Assembly: GCA_023374045.1 (NCBI GenBank)
Contig: CM041782.1
Span: 186,638,925-186,702,924, forward strand
Direction: 5' to 3'
Length of the DNA stretch: 64,000 nucleotides
Source: Limonium bicolor
Taxonomy: Eukaryota; Streptophyta; Magnoliopsida; Caryophyllales; Plumbaginaceae
Shown: one piece after another, positions 46,181 to 57,755 of the stretch
Layout: each line of letters opens with the position of its first letter
Numbering within the stretch: position 1 is the first letter of the stretch
Position numbers and translations under genes: made by a program
The notes under the pieces: generated by a model
Databases searched by the model: none
What the model saw: the letters and a program-made list of their open reading frames with translations, nothing else
What the model was told of the DNA's origin: nothing

Positions 46181-46631
46181 CGAGGCGCGTGGATGAGTCA
46201 GCAGGACTTGGACACGTCAGCATTCTTCAAACTTTTTGGCTCTAAACTTCATTATATCATAACTTTGGCTAGGATGATCCATTTTTAACGTTCTTATAAT
46301 CAATATTCTTGGTTTTCCATAACCTTTTTATTGGTATAGGTTACCTGGGCTGGTTTGACCATTCTCAAACAGTCAACCCTAGCAAGGCTTACGAAGCTCT
46401 AAGGTTTCTATGATTTTATATTGACTTTTATGATTCAAATCAATGCTCCAAATATTTTTAAAATCTTTATAATATAATTGGAGTGTCTCAAAATTTTTTC
46501 AAGATTTATTGACTCATAAATCTTATTATTAAATTCATAATACCATATAATAATTTAGTTTTAATTGTATTATTTAGGATTTAATAAAAGAAATCCCCTA
46601 AATTAATTTAGATTAATTTTGGGGTATTTCA
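46181..46631 (-). mobile_element. LTR B fragment, left palindrome arm
   Basis: 451 bp, very close to 38721-39170; ends GGGTATTTCA at 46631 before segment F. Joined to integrase at CAAAG|CCGAGGCGC, where copy 1 has GAAA|CCGAGGCGC, so the break is at or near the shared CCGAGGCG. Confidence 0.82.
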
Positions 46632-47355
46632 TTCAGGGACATTTGTAACAGCTGAATAATATCTATATTCACCAAAAAAAGGCTAAATTTGATATTGGTA
46701 ACTCTCTGTTTTTATGTATTCTAATTTAATGGCTATAATTAAGTCGAGGACATTTATAACTACTGAATAATAATATCTATATTCTTGTTGAGGATAGGGG
46801 TTTAGACTCCATTTTATAGAAAATCGTGATATAATAAAGGGGTTACTTATAAATAAGTTGTAACTTATAAATAACTTGTAAACTATCTCTGGGTAAAATA
46901 TATTGAATTTCTTCCGATTATAGTATATGTCTTTCTTTTCAGTACGTACGTTACAGTTGGTGTGTGAATGCACTAACCCAGCTACCTGTCTCGGTTCCCA
47001 TTATTAAAGGCGATAGACCGCTCCGCTTTTCATCCTAGGTTTTTCTGTTCGCGAGAAAATAGGAGCTTTCAATCTTTTGCCGATTAAGAAAGTAGATTCG
47101 ACCTGAAAAAGAGAACCAAGACAGCAAAAATGGCAGCGCAGGAAGGAAGTCTAAAAAAGATGACGATCGTGGTAACCTTTTCTTACTTTTACTTTTTTTT
47201 TTACTCTTTTATGGGACTACAATCCACATTTTTTTTGAAACCATCCAAGCATATAAGTGAAACAAAGAGAGTAAGGTCAAGGTACACTGTTATGAAGAGT
47301 TGACAAATTAGATCAATATTTCCACCAGACCATAAACAAAAAGTACATGTACACT
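46632..47355 (+). repeat. Segment F, left arm of the palindrome
   Basis: 724 bp forming a near-perfect inverted repeat with 47366-48089, spacer only 10 bp. Positions 46632-46946 match segment F copy 1; the rest contains a 5'-leader-like stretch (CATCCTAGGTTTTTCTG near 47032), a small exon at 47130-47171 and an intron-like tail. A 96-codon antisense frame at 46683-46973 has a truncated partner in the other arm and is not supported. Confidence 0.88.
47130..47171 (+). pseudogene. Probable captured first exon (left arm copy)
   Basis: ATG then 14 codons (MAAQEGSLKKMTIV) ending at a donor GTG|GTAACC and a T-rich intron-like stretch. Upstream lie a purine-rich leader and several hundred bp that would be promoter. 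The gene is not recognised. The inverted copy at 47550-47591 encodes the same peptide with one change (Ser to Thr). Both copies could together make a hairpin transcript against the parent gene. Confidence 0.4.
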
Positions 47356-47365
47356 ATAATGCTTA

Positions 47366-48089
47366 AGTGTACATGTACTTTTTGTTTATGGTCTGGTGGA
47401 AATATTGATATAATTCGTCAACTCTTCCTAACAGTGTACCTTGACCTTACTCTCTTTGTTTCACTTACATGCTTGGATGGTTTCAAAAAAAATGTGGATT
47501 TTAGTCCCATAAAAAAGTAAAAAAAAAAGTAAAAGTAAGAAAAGGTTACCACGATCGTCATCTTTTTTAGAGTTCCTTCCTGCGCTGCCATTTTTGCTGT
47601 CTTGGTTCTCTTTTTCAGGCCGAACCTACTTTCTTAATCGGCAAAAGATTGAAAACTCCTATTTTCTCGCGAACAGACAAACCTAGGATGAAAAGCGTAG
47701 CGGTCTATCGCCTTTTATAATGGGAACCGAGACAGCTAGCTGGGTTAGTGCATTCACACACCAACTGTAACGTACGTACCGAAAAGAAAGACATATACTA
47801 TAATCGGAAGAAATTCAATATATTTTATCCAGAGATAGTTTACAAGTTATTTATAAGTTACAACTTATTTATAAGTAACCCCTTTATTATATCACGATTT
47901 TCTATAAAATGGAGTCTAAAACCCTATCCTAAATAGGAATATAGATATTATTATTAAGTAGTTATAAATGTCCTCGACTTAATTATAGCCAGTAAATTAG
48001 AATACATAAAAACAGAGAGTTACCAATATCAAATTTAGCCTTTTTTTGGTGAATATAGATATTATTCAGCTGTTACAAATGTCCCTGAA
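47366..48089 (-). repeat. Segment F', right arm of the palindrome
   Basis: Inverse complement of 46632-47355 with a few percent differences (for example near 47570, 47650 and 47930). Contains the second copy of the small exon at 47550-47591 on the minus strand. Ends CCCTGAA directly before the LTR B start at 48090. Confidence 0.88.
47550..47591 (-). pseudogene. Probable captured first exon (right arm copy)
   Basis: Minus-strand mirror of 47130-47171, same ATG, length and donor site, one substitution in codon 7. Conservation of frame and donor in both copies fits either recent duplication or chance preservation. Confidence 0.4.
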
Positions 48090-48294
48090 TGAAATACCCC
48101 TAAATTAATCTAAATTAATTTAGGGGATTTCTTTTATTAAATCCTAAATAATACAATTAAAACTAAATTATTATATGGTATTATGAATTTTATAATAAGA
48201 TTTATGAGTCAATAAATCTTGAAATTTTTTTGAGACACTCCAATTATATTATAAAGATTTTAAAAATATTTAGAGCGTTGATTTGAATCATAAA
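48090..48294 (+). mobile_element. LTR B fragment, right arm, first part
   Basis: TGAAATACCCC start; identical in structure to the left-arm copy. Interrupted at 48294 by LARD-minus and continued at 62347. The last five bases (48290-48294, ATAAA) are the LARD-minus TSD. Confidence 0.85.
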
Positions 48295-51200
48295 TGTAAC
48301 ACCCCAACTACCACCGTACACATAACATTAAACTGCAGCGGAAAATTCAACTCATCACATTACTTAATTCAATGGTGTTACACGCCGCCACCCACGTGGC
48401 TAACAAGGCTAATACATAAACATTGTACCGGTCTGATGGGCTAAATTCCCGAGCGACTACACAATACTTTCCCCTTCCATTAACAACCACAACAACATAC
48501 ACCTTTCAACTATACCGAGTGTTTTTAAACTGATGCCAACAACAATATCGGTCTTACTACACCTACTGTATATATACACTTAAATGAATACCCATGTACA
48601 ATGACTACCCCGTCCTACTCTCGAACGGCTTCCAGCTCTCTGTACCTGAAATAGGAGAAGAGAAAGGGTGGCCCCCAAGGGGCTCAGCACCTTTGCTGGT
48701 ATGGTAATCCCGCAGCCCACATGCTACCGGGCCACGCACAACTAATTGTCGTCTTAGCATGCGGTTGATTATTTTTAAATCATGCATGCAACTGTAAACA
48801 CACAACACATAATCATTCCGCCCCAACAGGCTCAACAACGGATAACATATCCTTACTTAATAAGTCACTCATGGTATTCATTATCCCTAGAGTGTTCCTC
48901 CTCTAATGGAGCTACTTTCTTAATAGACGACACTTACCCTTAAATCGGGTTATCCTTAAACGCCTCTTTTCTCAAACTGGGATTCATCTCCATGATCCAC
49001 ACACTCCATATCCTACAACATATCTCATTCCTCACATAACAAAACCTTTCTTGATTCGGCGTACACATAACAACATCGCATTCATTTTAAACACCTAACG
49101 TATACATATCATAGCATAGCAGGGGAAATTGCTTAGCACAATAACAACACAAACACCATAAGATCGGTTCACACAAGGAATCTTCCACCATAGTTTATAT
49201 ATAGTGAGCCTAGAGATTATTGCCAATCTCATGCTAAGCTCGTTACCAACCTCGTTACCGTCCAGTTATATCGAACGGTTAACTTAAACCCAAGGTGTGT
49301 CGGATATAGTAATCCCAAGCACACCGAAATAACATTCGTATGCCCCTGTGGCCCGACGTGAGTCAGTAATTAGCTTTGGATAAGCTAAGGGAAGGTAGAA
49401 ACCAAATTGGAATACAACCTATACATACACCAAGAGAGCCGAACCGGATATGACATCGACTCCCGTCCATCACACGCGTGGCCGGAACAACCGGACTCCT
49501 CACCCCCCATTAGTACATATACACTTATAAATAAGTAGTTAGAGATCCATTATGGAGCCTACCACATCCACACACCATACGGTATCATAACCGAGTTAAG
49601 CACACAAGGGAGATTCACACACTTGCATACAACAACAATCCAACTAACTCACACATAGCCGTGGTTAGCACGTTCCCAAGGTTTGGGCCGTCAACTCCGA
49701 ATACCGATCACTCATGTGTTCCTAGATTTGGTTAGCTAAGGTTTAACACATATTTGAGGTTAAATGGTATCGGAGGCCAAATTCGCCACATAAATGAATT
49801 ACTATAAACTCATTACATGTTTTAATCTTACAAGGTGGCAAACACTCAGAAAAACATATTGGCATACAAGCCGGTGTAATCCGGTAGGACACAGGTTGCA
49901 AGAAAACCATACCTTTCACCACGGTCCACTATTTTGTGTCCTCCTAGGTTCCTCGAACAAATCCCGTACAACTGGTAACATCACAATTACTGTCGTTAAC
50001 ATCGGGGTGACATGATTGTTTAATATCTAATGCCCATAGTTAACCCCATCATCCTGTTGTACTTAATTTATTTATGTGATCTTAAGTTCACAACTTACAC
50101 ATTCACTCTCACACTTGTTTATACTTCCAATGGCCTTTAAAAGTCACCAAACAAGGCCAAAACATCATCTAAAACCATTACCATTCAATCCCCCATCATT
50201 AGGAGCCTTAAACAAATTTTTTTCTTCATTTCTGGTCTGGACCGTCCCAGGGGCGGTCCACAACAGATGCTACACGTTTCTTTTTTTTTTTCACTTCTCT
50301 GCACTGGACCTCCCCACAGGGGCGGTCCACTGCAGAACCAATTTTCTAATGTGCTTTTCTCCTCTTTCTGAACTCCAAATTCATCCCAATTTTTTCCTAT
50401 GCTTTACACATTTTCTCCCACATGTTTTAACATCTTTTGGGCACACTTAAACCCTCTCGAAACATCCCAAAATTCCTTAAACTTTTACTCAACTTTTACT
50501 AAGTCCTTAACACTTAGAACATTTTTTTTCTTACACTTGTAACTTGTATTCTTGCCTAAAACTTCACCTAACCAAAGTACTACCTCACTACCTTATAACC
50601 ACCCTTTTAAACATCATTTGCACTACACTCATCCCCTTTACACACACTCCTCAAGTCTTTCCCACAAGTTCATAATTAAACCTTCACAAGGCATTACACT
50701 TCCATTGTTCACCAAACTTTGCACAAGACTTTACGACACCTCCACCATCACCTTGGTGTATCAAGAAATCATCCATTAGTTCCCTAAATCTCCAAGACTA
50801 TGCCTAAGGCATCTTAACACCTAAGAACCTTAATTCACTTTCTTTCACCATCTTAACACTTAAAAATTCCTAGTACCTTCTAGGTCATAAAATCTCATTA
50901 CAACACATAAACTCTTTTGTTTATCAACTAAATTTCGCCATAGCTTCTCTTGTATCACCTTACACCAAAACACATTGTTTTTCACCTTTAGACAATCAAG
51001 AACATTCAATCTCTTAATACACACTCTTATACACAAACATATGGTTTTTTTTTCATCCTTTAACCATCAAACACATTCACCTTCACAAGAAATGTTCTTT
51101 ACACACAACTAAACCTTTAAACTACACTACATCACAATATAGTGCATAAACTTAAATTGCTTGGCACTTAGGCCCTTAAATAACATGGCTCTTAGGCCCT

Positions 51201-52849
51201 TAAATTGCATTAAACTTAAACACTGAATTTCCCACATAAGTAATGCCTTTGACCTGCAAATACACCCAACAATACATATGCCCTTAATAAACTCCTTGAG
51301 AGCATTTCTCTAGGTCATTCACCATTGGCTCCTTAGGTATTTTATTAAGCAAATCAAGCTCATTTTCCTAAGGCATTTAAACTACATTGAGATAGTTTGT
51401 TTACCTCTTTTTCCTCACAAACTTCTTTCTTGTTTCCTTGTAAAACCGGTAGGATGTTTGGTTGTTTGTCAACTTCTAAACAATGTACACATAATAGAAT
51501 GAGTATCCAAGCATTATGCTTCATCTCATGGTAAACCCTAGTTACATATATTGTTTTAACACATTAAGGTAATTGTTTTACCTTTGAATGGAAAAGAGCT
51601 TGAATGAATATCAAGAGACTCCTCCTAGCCCTTGGAAGATTCAAATGAAGCTAAAACAAGACAAGAGAAGACACCATTACAAGGTGCATTTTCGGTCAAC
51701 ACCAAAAATGAAGGAAATGGAGTTTTCTTTGGTTTTTCCTTACCTTGAAGCAAAGGTGATCAACAAGGCATAAAAATATAAGCTCAAACTCCTTCCATGG
51801 AAGTTCTCCTTGGCACCGAAATGGTGGTTTTGATGATTTGAAAAGACAATGTTGTAGAGCTTGCTCCAATTAAGAGAACGGTAGTCTCGGAATTAAATTC
51901 GGAGCTTGGAGCCATGAGTTACAAGCACTCAAAGATGAAGAATGGAGGTGGGCTGTAGCAAAACGAGATGGAGAAGGGAGGAGGAAGATAGGTGACGATG
52001 AGAGCAAGGAGAAATGAAGGAAAAGTGAGGAGAGAGGTAAGATTTGGAGATATTTATGTTATAAAGCAAAAGTAACCTTTTTACTTACTTTTTCTTTCTT
52101 TCTTTAAATAACTAGCAAGGGTGGTGACTCACCACTTATAAAATCGGCCCCCCATATAATTAGAAGGGTATAATAGTCTTTGTTGACCAATTTAATTACT
52201 TATAACAACATATGTTACAAACTAGCTTATAAAAGTTACTATTCATAAAAACAAGGCACATAGAAGTGAAATTTTTGATTTCCCATTGATATGACTTCCA
52301 AATGTGATACTATAGTACACATGTTAATTAAAGAGTAATGATGGACATCTAGCCATTCAAAACTCATTTACAAGACAATTTTCCAAAAACGTGCTTTAAG
52401 ACTCCTTAAAGCACTTTTGTGTTTAACTTGTTTTCAAGCTTGGTTTTCTTTGGTAATTGATTTAATATGCTCATTAACATATTTATAAGGTATAGGTATG
52501 ACCATTAGGTCTTATACAAATTTATCCCAAGCTTAGAGCACATTTTTGCTCATATTGACTTTAAGGTATTTATTTGTGTTTTGTTTGGTTTCATCATCTA
52601 CCAAAGTTTCCTAAGGACTTAATTAGCCTTATTAAATCATAATTGAATATTATTAAGTCTTGGTAGGCTCTTTGGGTCCTAACCAAGTTCGCTCATAGCT
52701 TAGAGCATGTTTTTGCTCAAACTGTGTCTTAGTGCTTTATTGCATTTTACTATGGTTTAAATTGTTCACTGATGTTTCTAAGGCACTTTTTAGCCTTTAC
52801 ATACCATAGTTTAAATGTTTAACAACATATCAAGGTTTGGGGTATTTCA
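48295..52849 (-). mobile_element. LARD-minus 3' LTR (4,555 bp)
   Basis: TGTAACACCCC ... GGGGTATTTCA on the plus strand. It has a reduced palindrome cluster (50236-50329) and a damaged terminal hairpin near 48382-48415, where the TTAA of one stem arm is missing compared with the other LTR. A TATA-like stretch, reversed, is at 52050-52066. Confidence 0.9.
50236..50329. repeat. GGGGCGGTCC palindrome cluster, LARD-minus 3' LTR
   Basis: Two short units with GGACCG/GGGGCGGTCC about 70 bp apart. The partner LTR has two extra GGGGCGGTCC copies, so repeat number changed after insertion. About 1.95-2.05 kb from the LTR end, as in the other families. Confidence 0.85.
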
Positions 52850-52885
52850 ATCTACCCCCCTTAAAAGAACTTCGTCCTCGAAGTT
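52850..52885 (-). promoter_or_regulatory. 3' hairpin plus polypurine tract of LARD-minus
   Basis: On the minus strand AACTTCG-AGGA-CGAAGTT (52868-52885), then CTTTTAAGGGGGGTAGAT next to the 3' LTR; same design as in LARD-plus, tract one G longer. Confidence 0.85.
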
Positions 52886-55800
52886 CACACTTTCCACACA
52901 TCATTAGATTAGAACACAGTAATCACTTGGAAATAAACTTCCATAACCAAACACACTTTACATCACAACCTCGGACTTAATGGTCCGGGCAACACATTCA
53001 CGTCCACACATAACATAAGATATTCACATGATAACCTCGGACTCAATGGTCCGGGTATCTTAACAACATGTCCACACACATAACAACCCCTTTGACTCAC
53101 TGGTCTTGGGTAACATAACAACCTTTAGACACATAGGTCTTGATAACATAACAGCCTTTAGACACATAGGTCTATGTAACACAACACATTTAGACTCATA
53201 GGTCTTGATAGCATCCACTTTAACAAATCAAGGTCAAAATAACATTTATTACACATTCCACACAACATGTCATAGCATGTATAGCAATCAAAAATATCTT
53301 TGATATTCACTATGATCCCGCAGAACCCGGTCGCGATGGACACCTTCCGTCCCCGTGCCTTGGGAGATTAAACAATCACTTAAATTTGAATTTTTTTTTC
53401 CTTGTGAGGTTAAGTAAGAAAACTTTAATTATGTAAAGTATCTATCAACGTTTTATAAATACCAATTCAAAATCCTTTTTGAAAACACATACAACTCCAG
53501 GTCCAACTTAAGCTCTTTACTTCTTTTCTTAGCGTGGTTATTTGTGACCACTTGTAGGGAGTTTCAAGAGTCATCCAACCCTGATGTGATCAGCATCAGT
53601 GTAGAACTATCCTTCCACTCCAATTCGTGTTCGGCTTCCCTTGATCACATGTAAATCAAGTTCCACTTCCCACTTCATTTTCAAGCATCAAATAAATCAC
53701 TCATTTCCAATTTTCTATCTTTTAAATCATTCGAATCATGATCATAACATCTCCAAGGGATAGAACTCCGTCTATCAATCATCACCCAAATCCAACTTAA
53801 TTCAAGTTACCTAGGGAATTTAATTCTCATTAGGTTCTATGTTGGTCTTATACCCCTCATAAATCACAACACTGTATATATATACATATTTTTTTATCAA
53901 ACTACAATATATGGTTTACATTTATGCACCGTCGGGGTTTTAGTTCCCCGGGAGTTTCTTTACTCCCTTCCACTTGTACTCTCACACACCACTGTTAACA
54001 AAATAAACACACTTCCCACAATGGTATTCGCATCTTCTGTGCGCAGTTACCACAATTTAACCATAAATGAGTGCGTATGTTTGTATAACACACGCGCCAA
54101 CCATCATAAAAATTATTTGTGCTATGCACAACACAAATCACGTATATTATACGGTAATACACACTAAGCGGCTTTACGCTCTACCCCCCTTAAAAGGGAT
54201 TACGCCCACGTCATCACACTGAACATTAGCTTAAAATGTTCTGCCGTCGTGAAGTGTTTTAACTTCCACGCGGTACATTACACAATGGATTCTGATTAGA
54301 GGATCTTAACCATATTAGCGGTTTAGTTCCTAAACCAAGAATTCGCATTGGAGTTGTAACTCATAACCGGTTTCGGTCCTGGCCTGTGAGCTTTTAGGCG
54401 TTGATAGCTAGCCATTTTTCATATTCACCATGTATATTCGGCATTTGATGCATGGGCTCACTGGCCTCTGCTGCGCCATTCTGATAATTATAGGGCTAGT
54501 TTGTCCCATTCATTACTGTTACTGTATTGTACATCTCCAATGTATGGTATCTCTTACCCTGAGCGAATTCGGTGAGTTTCACAATTTTCCATCCACTTCT
54601 CCAATAGCTTACAGCGTACACTACTATGTAATTCACAATGATTAACTTGCTTCTACCGACTTACTGTCGGTTGAGATTGAGTTACTACTTAATGTGTAGT
54701 GCTCTCTCAGTTATTTTCCACACCTGGGGTATATCTCATACCGACATTTGGTATTTAGTGTTACTGTAGTCACTTACTGTTAATCATGTCTCCACCTTTG
54801 GTTTTGCACATGTATTCTTTCATTCCTGCGGCCTTGCATTACCTATGCATCGGCCATTATAACATTATTCCTCCAATTATCATGTTTCTGATTCCTAGTT
54901 ATCCCACTTGATCATTACTGCGCAAGTGCAATACCAAAACACTCAGTCATCAGAGTGCAGAGGCGTAACTCTTGACAGTAAATCTCTCATGCGATGCATA
55001 GGAATTTACACTGTGTTTTGCTGAAATCCTTCACATAACACTTGCCACCGGCTTACTGCTCGGTTCGTTTGCTATCACTTATGTTGTACCTCCACTGGGG
55101 TTAACTCATAACTCTGTTCACTCCCCATTTTATCATCTAACAATACTCACACAACGGTCGCTTATTGCGCACCGTATCCTTACTCATTATACAACATCAA
55201 CTTATACTGCATCCGCTATTATATTAGCTTCTGCTATTACGCTGGGTTTATCTGGCCACTTATTTGGCTGATTTTTGAATATACTACTATTTTTTTTCTT
55301 GAGCCTTTATGTCTCTTGAGCGTTGTTCGCTACACATTTAGCTTCACACACCTATGGTGATTGCTATCAGACTTATTACTCTTCCTGTGTACACAACTGG
55401 TACGAACACTTTTTTTTCGTATTATTTTATTCAAATCATCCTGGGGTAATAACAACGTGGTCCATCCTCCACATATTTCTTGAACTTGGTCCCCATAACT
55501 ACCGCTCCTGCGGTTTCAGAGTATCGAGAGGTATCCCCACTCTTAATGCAGTGGTTCGTTCTCCACTCTATTCACTTATATAACATAAACTTTAGCAGTC
55601 AATCTAATTTACATAACACATTTTATTTGTGGCTTATAAGCCTTACTGCCTTGAGCTGCGCTCATTGTAGGCTGTCCACATACATGTACTTCTTTGTACA
55701 ACATTACACGGTTTGGCTATTATATTGAGCTCCATGCCAAGGTCGTTGCATTCCGTTTCCTTTCATGGGATGCCCCTTAGGATTGTCAGTCCGTCTCCTG

Positions 55801-57738
55801 ACTACTTATGTCTAAACTGGGTGTTAGTTTCAACTCTCGTATTCCTATCACGTCATCTTGATGCAAACACCCTTCAAGGATCGCTCCTGGGTGTTGCTAA
55901 GTTATGCCTTTACCTCTAGTTCACACTTATTGGTACCTTCCGTTAGTCTCGCCGTTCGCGTTCTTAACTGGTTATTATCTTCTTCTGTGAAGATCAACAT
56001 TTCCTGATAGTGTAGGTACTTATTCTGGGAGTTTCATCCCGTTCATTGCACATTAATGTGTCCACATTAGGCATCTGCTTGCCATGTACAGGCTGGGTCA
56101 CCGTTCCAGCTAACATGTTTATCCCTGAGGATCTTTAAGACGCATACGATGTCTTTACATTACAGTTAGTGCACTTCGCACCTCCTGATTCTTAAACATT
56201 TCCTTGAAATGAATTTACTAATTCCTTTAGTCTTGTTAACTTAACTGAGTTCCTTAACTTCTACCATTCATGGTAATCCTTAGCTCTTGTTTGTCTTATA
56301 CTGCTGACCGTAGTACGGAGTCGACTACTTCCCGTGTTCCGGACTCTACTTGTATACATATGTGGGGTACCCTATTGATACATTACTACTTACCCAACTA
56401 ACCCATAAGCAGGTCTGTCAGGCCCACAAGCTCCTATCGGAGTGCGGTCGTCCCACATTTCAGTTGGTACACTCGTAGTGTCCGTCACACGCCTAGGTGA
56501 AGTATTCTGTTGTCAACTCCCTTATATTGTCCCTTGACGATATGCGTCCCGTGCTTCCTGAACTTAATCGAGGGAAGGTTTATCCATCGTTGTATCCTTG
56601 TCATCTGCCCTTGGCTTTACTGGTTTGGTTTAAAAGAAGGTTAGAAAGAAGTGTTGGTTTGAAAGAAAATCTGGTTTTGAAAGAAAAGAGTTTGAATAAA
56701 TCTGGGTTTGAAAGAAAATTTTCATGGTTTCACAACATCTTCTTACCTTAACCAAGTCTAGCTTCTTGCTGACTGGCGTACTTACAATTACAGGGGTTAG
56801 GCTAACAGGCCTTTCCACTGTTATGACGACCACATTTAACTTTCTAATACTTTACTAAGTACTTGTAGTGGTTATAAATTTCCCGAACAGCCCTGTTATA
56901 GCAGCACTTGCTGTGGCAAGTGCGCCATGCTAACTGGCTATCGGTTTAACACATACCGGTTGTGGTATTGTTTTTATCCGCACTGTCATCAGTGGCCTTG
57001 TTGGCCCTCACTGATGTTACTGTCTTGATAATAACTTCTCTAGGTGACTTCTCACTGTATTCACATAATAATTATCAACTGGGGTGTCTCCCATTCTTGG
57101 AGTCCCCTTTCCTTTTGTATTGTTTCCTCTTCGTAGCCCGTTCCACGTATTTGTCGTGGTTACTGAGACTTGTCTCTTGTTTGGGCACTATGTTGCAGTT
57201 CCTTTATCGGTTGGTACACCGTTGGTGTATTATTTATCAACTGTGGTTCTGTAGACATTCGTCTCGGATTTTATGGATCCATTTCTTGCCTGTTGCACGG
57301 TTGGTGCGTTGCAAGCTGGTTAATCTCGACTGCTCTGCATGTCGACCCAGGTTGCCGTAAATTCTATTCTCCTATACACAAATTCCTTCATTCTTCGCTA
57401 TTAAATGCGGTTAACGTTGTTCAGATGGAGACCGTCTCCGGGATTCCCGGTTTTCGGGATCTACCGTATGACAGGTTCTCCGTACCTTTAGAGGTATTTA
57501 ATAACAGCCAGATCGGGTATTCCCGAGTAAGAGTGGACTTCCATCTCTCTGGCGTTGTTGCCCAAGTTATAAAACAGGGATTGTGGAGGGTGGGATGGAG
57601 ACTGTAGGTTTCCAGTACTCACTGGTAGTTCCTATCTAGCGTATCTCTCACGCTATCACTCAACCCTTAACCCAAAGTACTTAAATCCTAACTCGGTACT
57701 TCCTAAGCTCGGTAATTCAGTCATCAGAGCGATACTTC
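52886..57738 (-). mobile_element. LARD-minus internal body, non-coding
   Basis: Homologous end to end to the LARD-plus body. Frames antisense to the element (for example 55480-55728, 55713-55919 and 57170-57607) resemble those of LARD-plus at about the level expected from nucleotide similarity; several lack an ATG at the shared start. I recognise no retroviral-type domain. Confidence 0.85.
54181..54216 (-). promoter_or_regulatory. Internal hairpin plus polypurine tract, LARD-minus
   Basis: Minus strand GATGACG-TGGG-CGTAATC then CCCTTTTAAGGGGGGTAG, 1.34 kb before the 3' tract. One stem pair is lost relative to LARD-plus, but the tract is intact. Confidence 0.55.
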
Positions 57739-57750
57739 GCTCTGATACCA
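57723..57750 (-). promoter_or_regulatory. Primer site and primer-site hairpin, LARD-minus
   Basis: Minus strand TGGTATCAGAGC (57739-57750), 5 nt from the 5' LTR, overlapping the same perfect 10-bp stem ATCAGAGCGA / TCGCTCTGAT (57723-57746) as in LARD-plus. The loop is identical too. Confidence 0.85.
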
Positions 57751-57755
57751 CTTTT

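Noticed and set aside
46632..48089. Palindrome as a sequencing artefact (missed adapter or chimeric read)
   Set aside because: The arms differ by a few percent, have unequal outer ends, and only one contains the LARD insertion with a proper TSD. Spanning reads would still be a good check.
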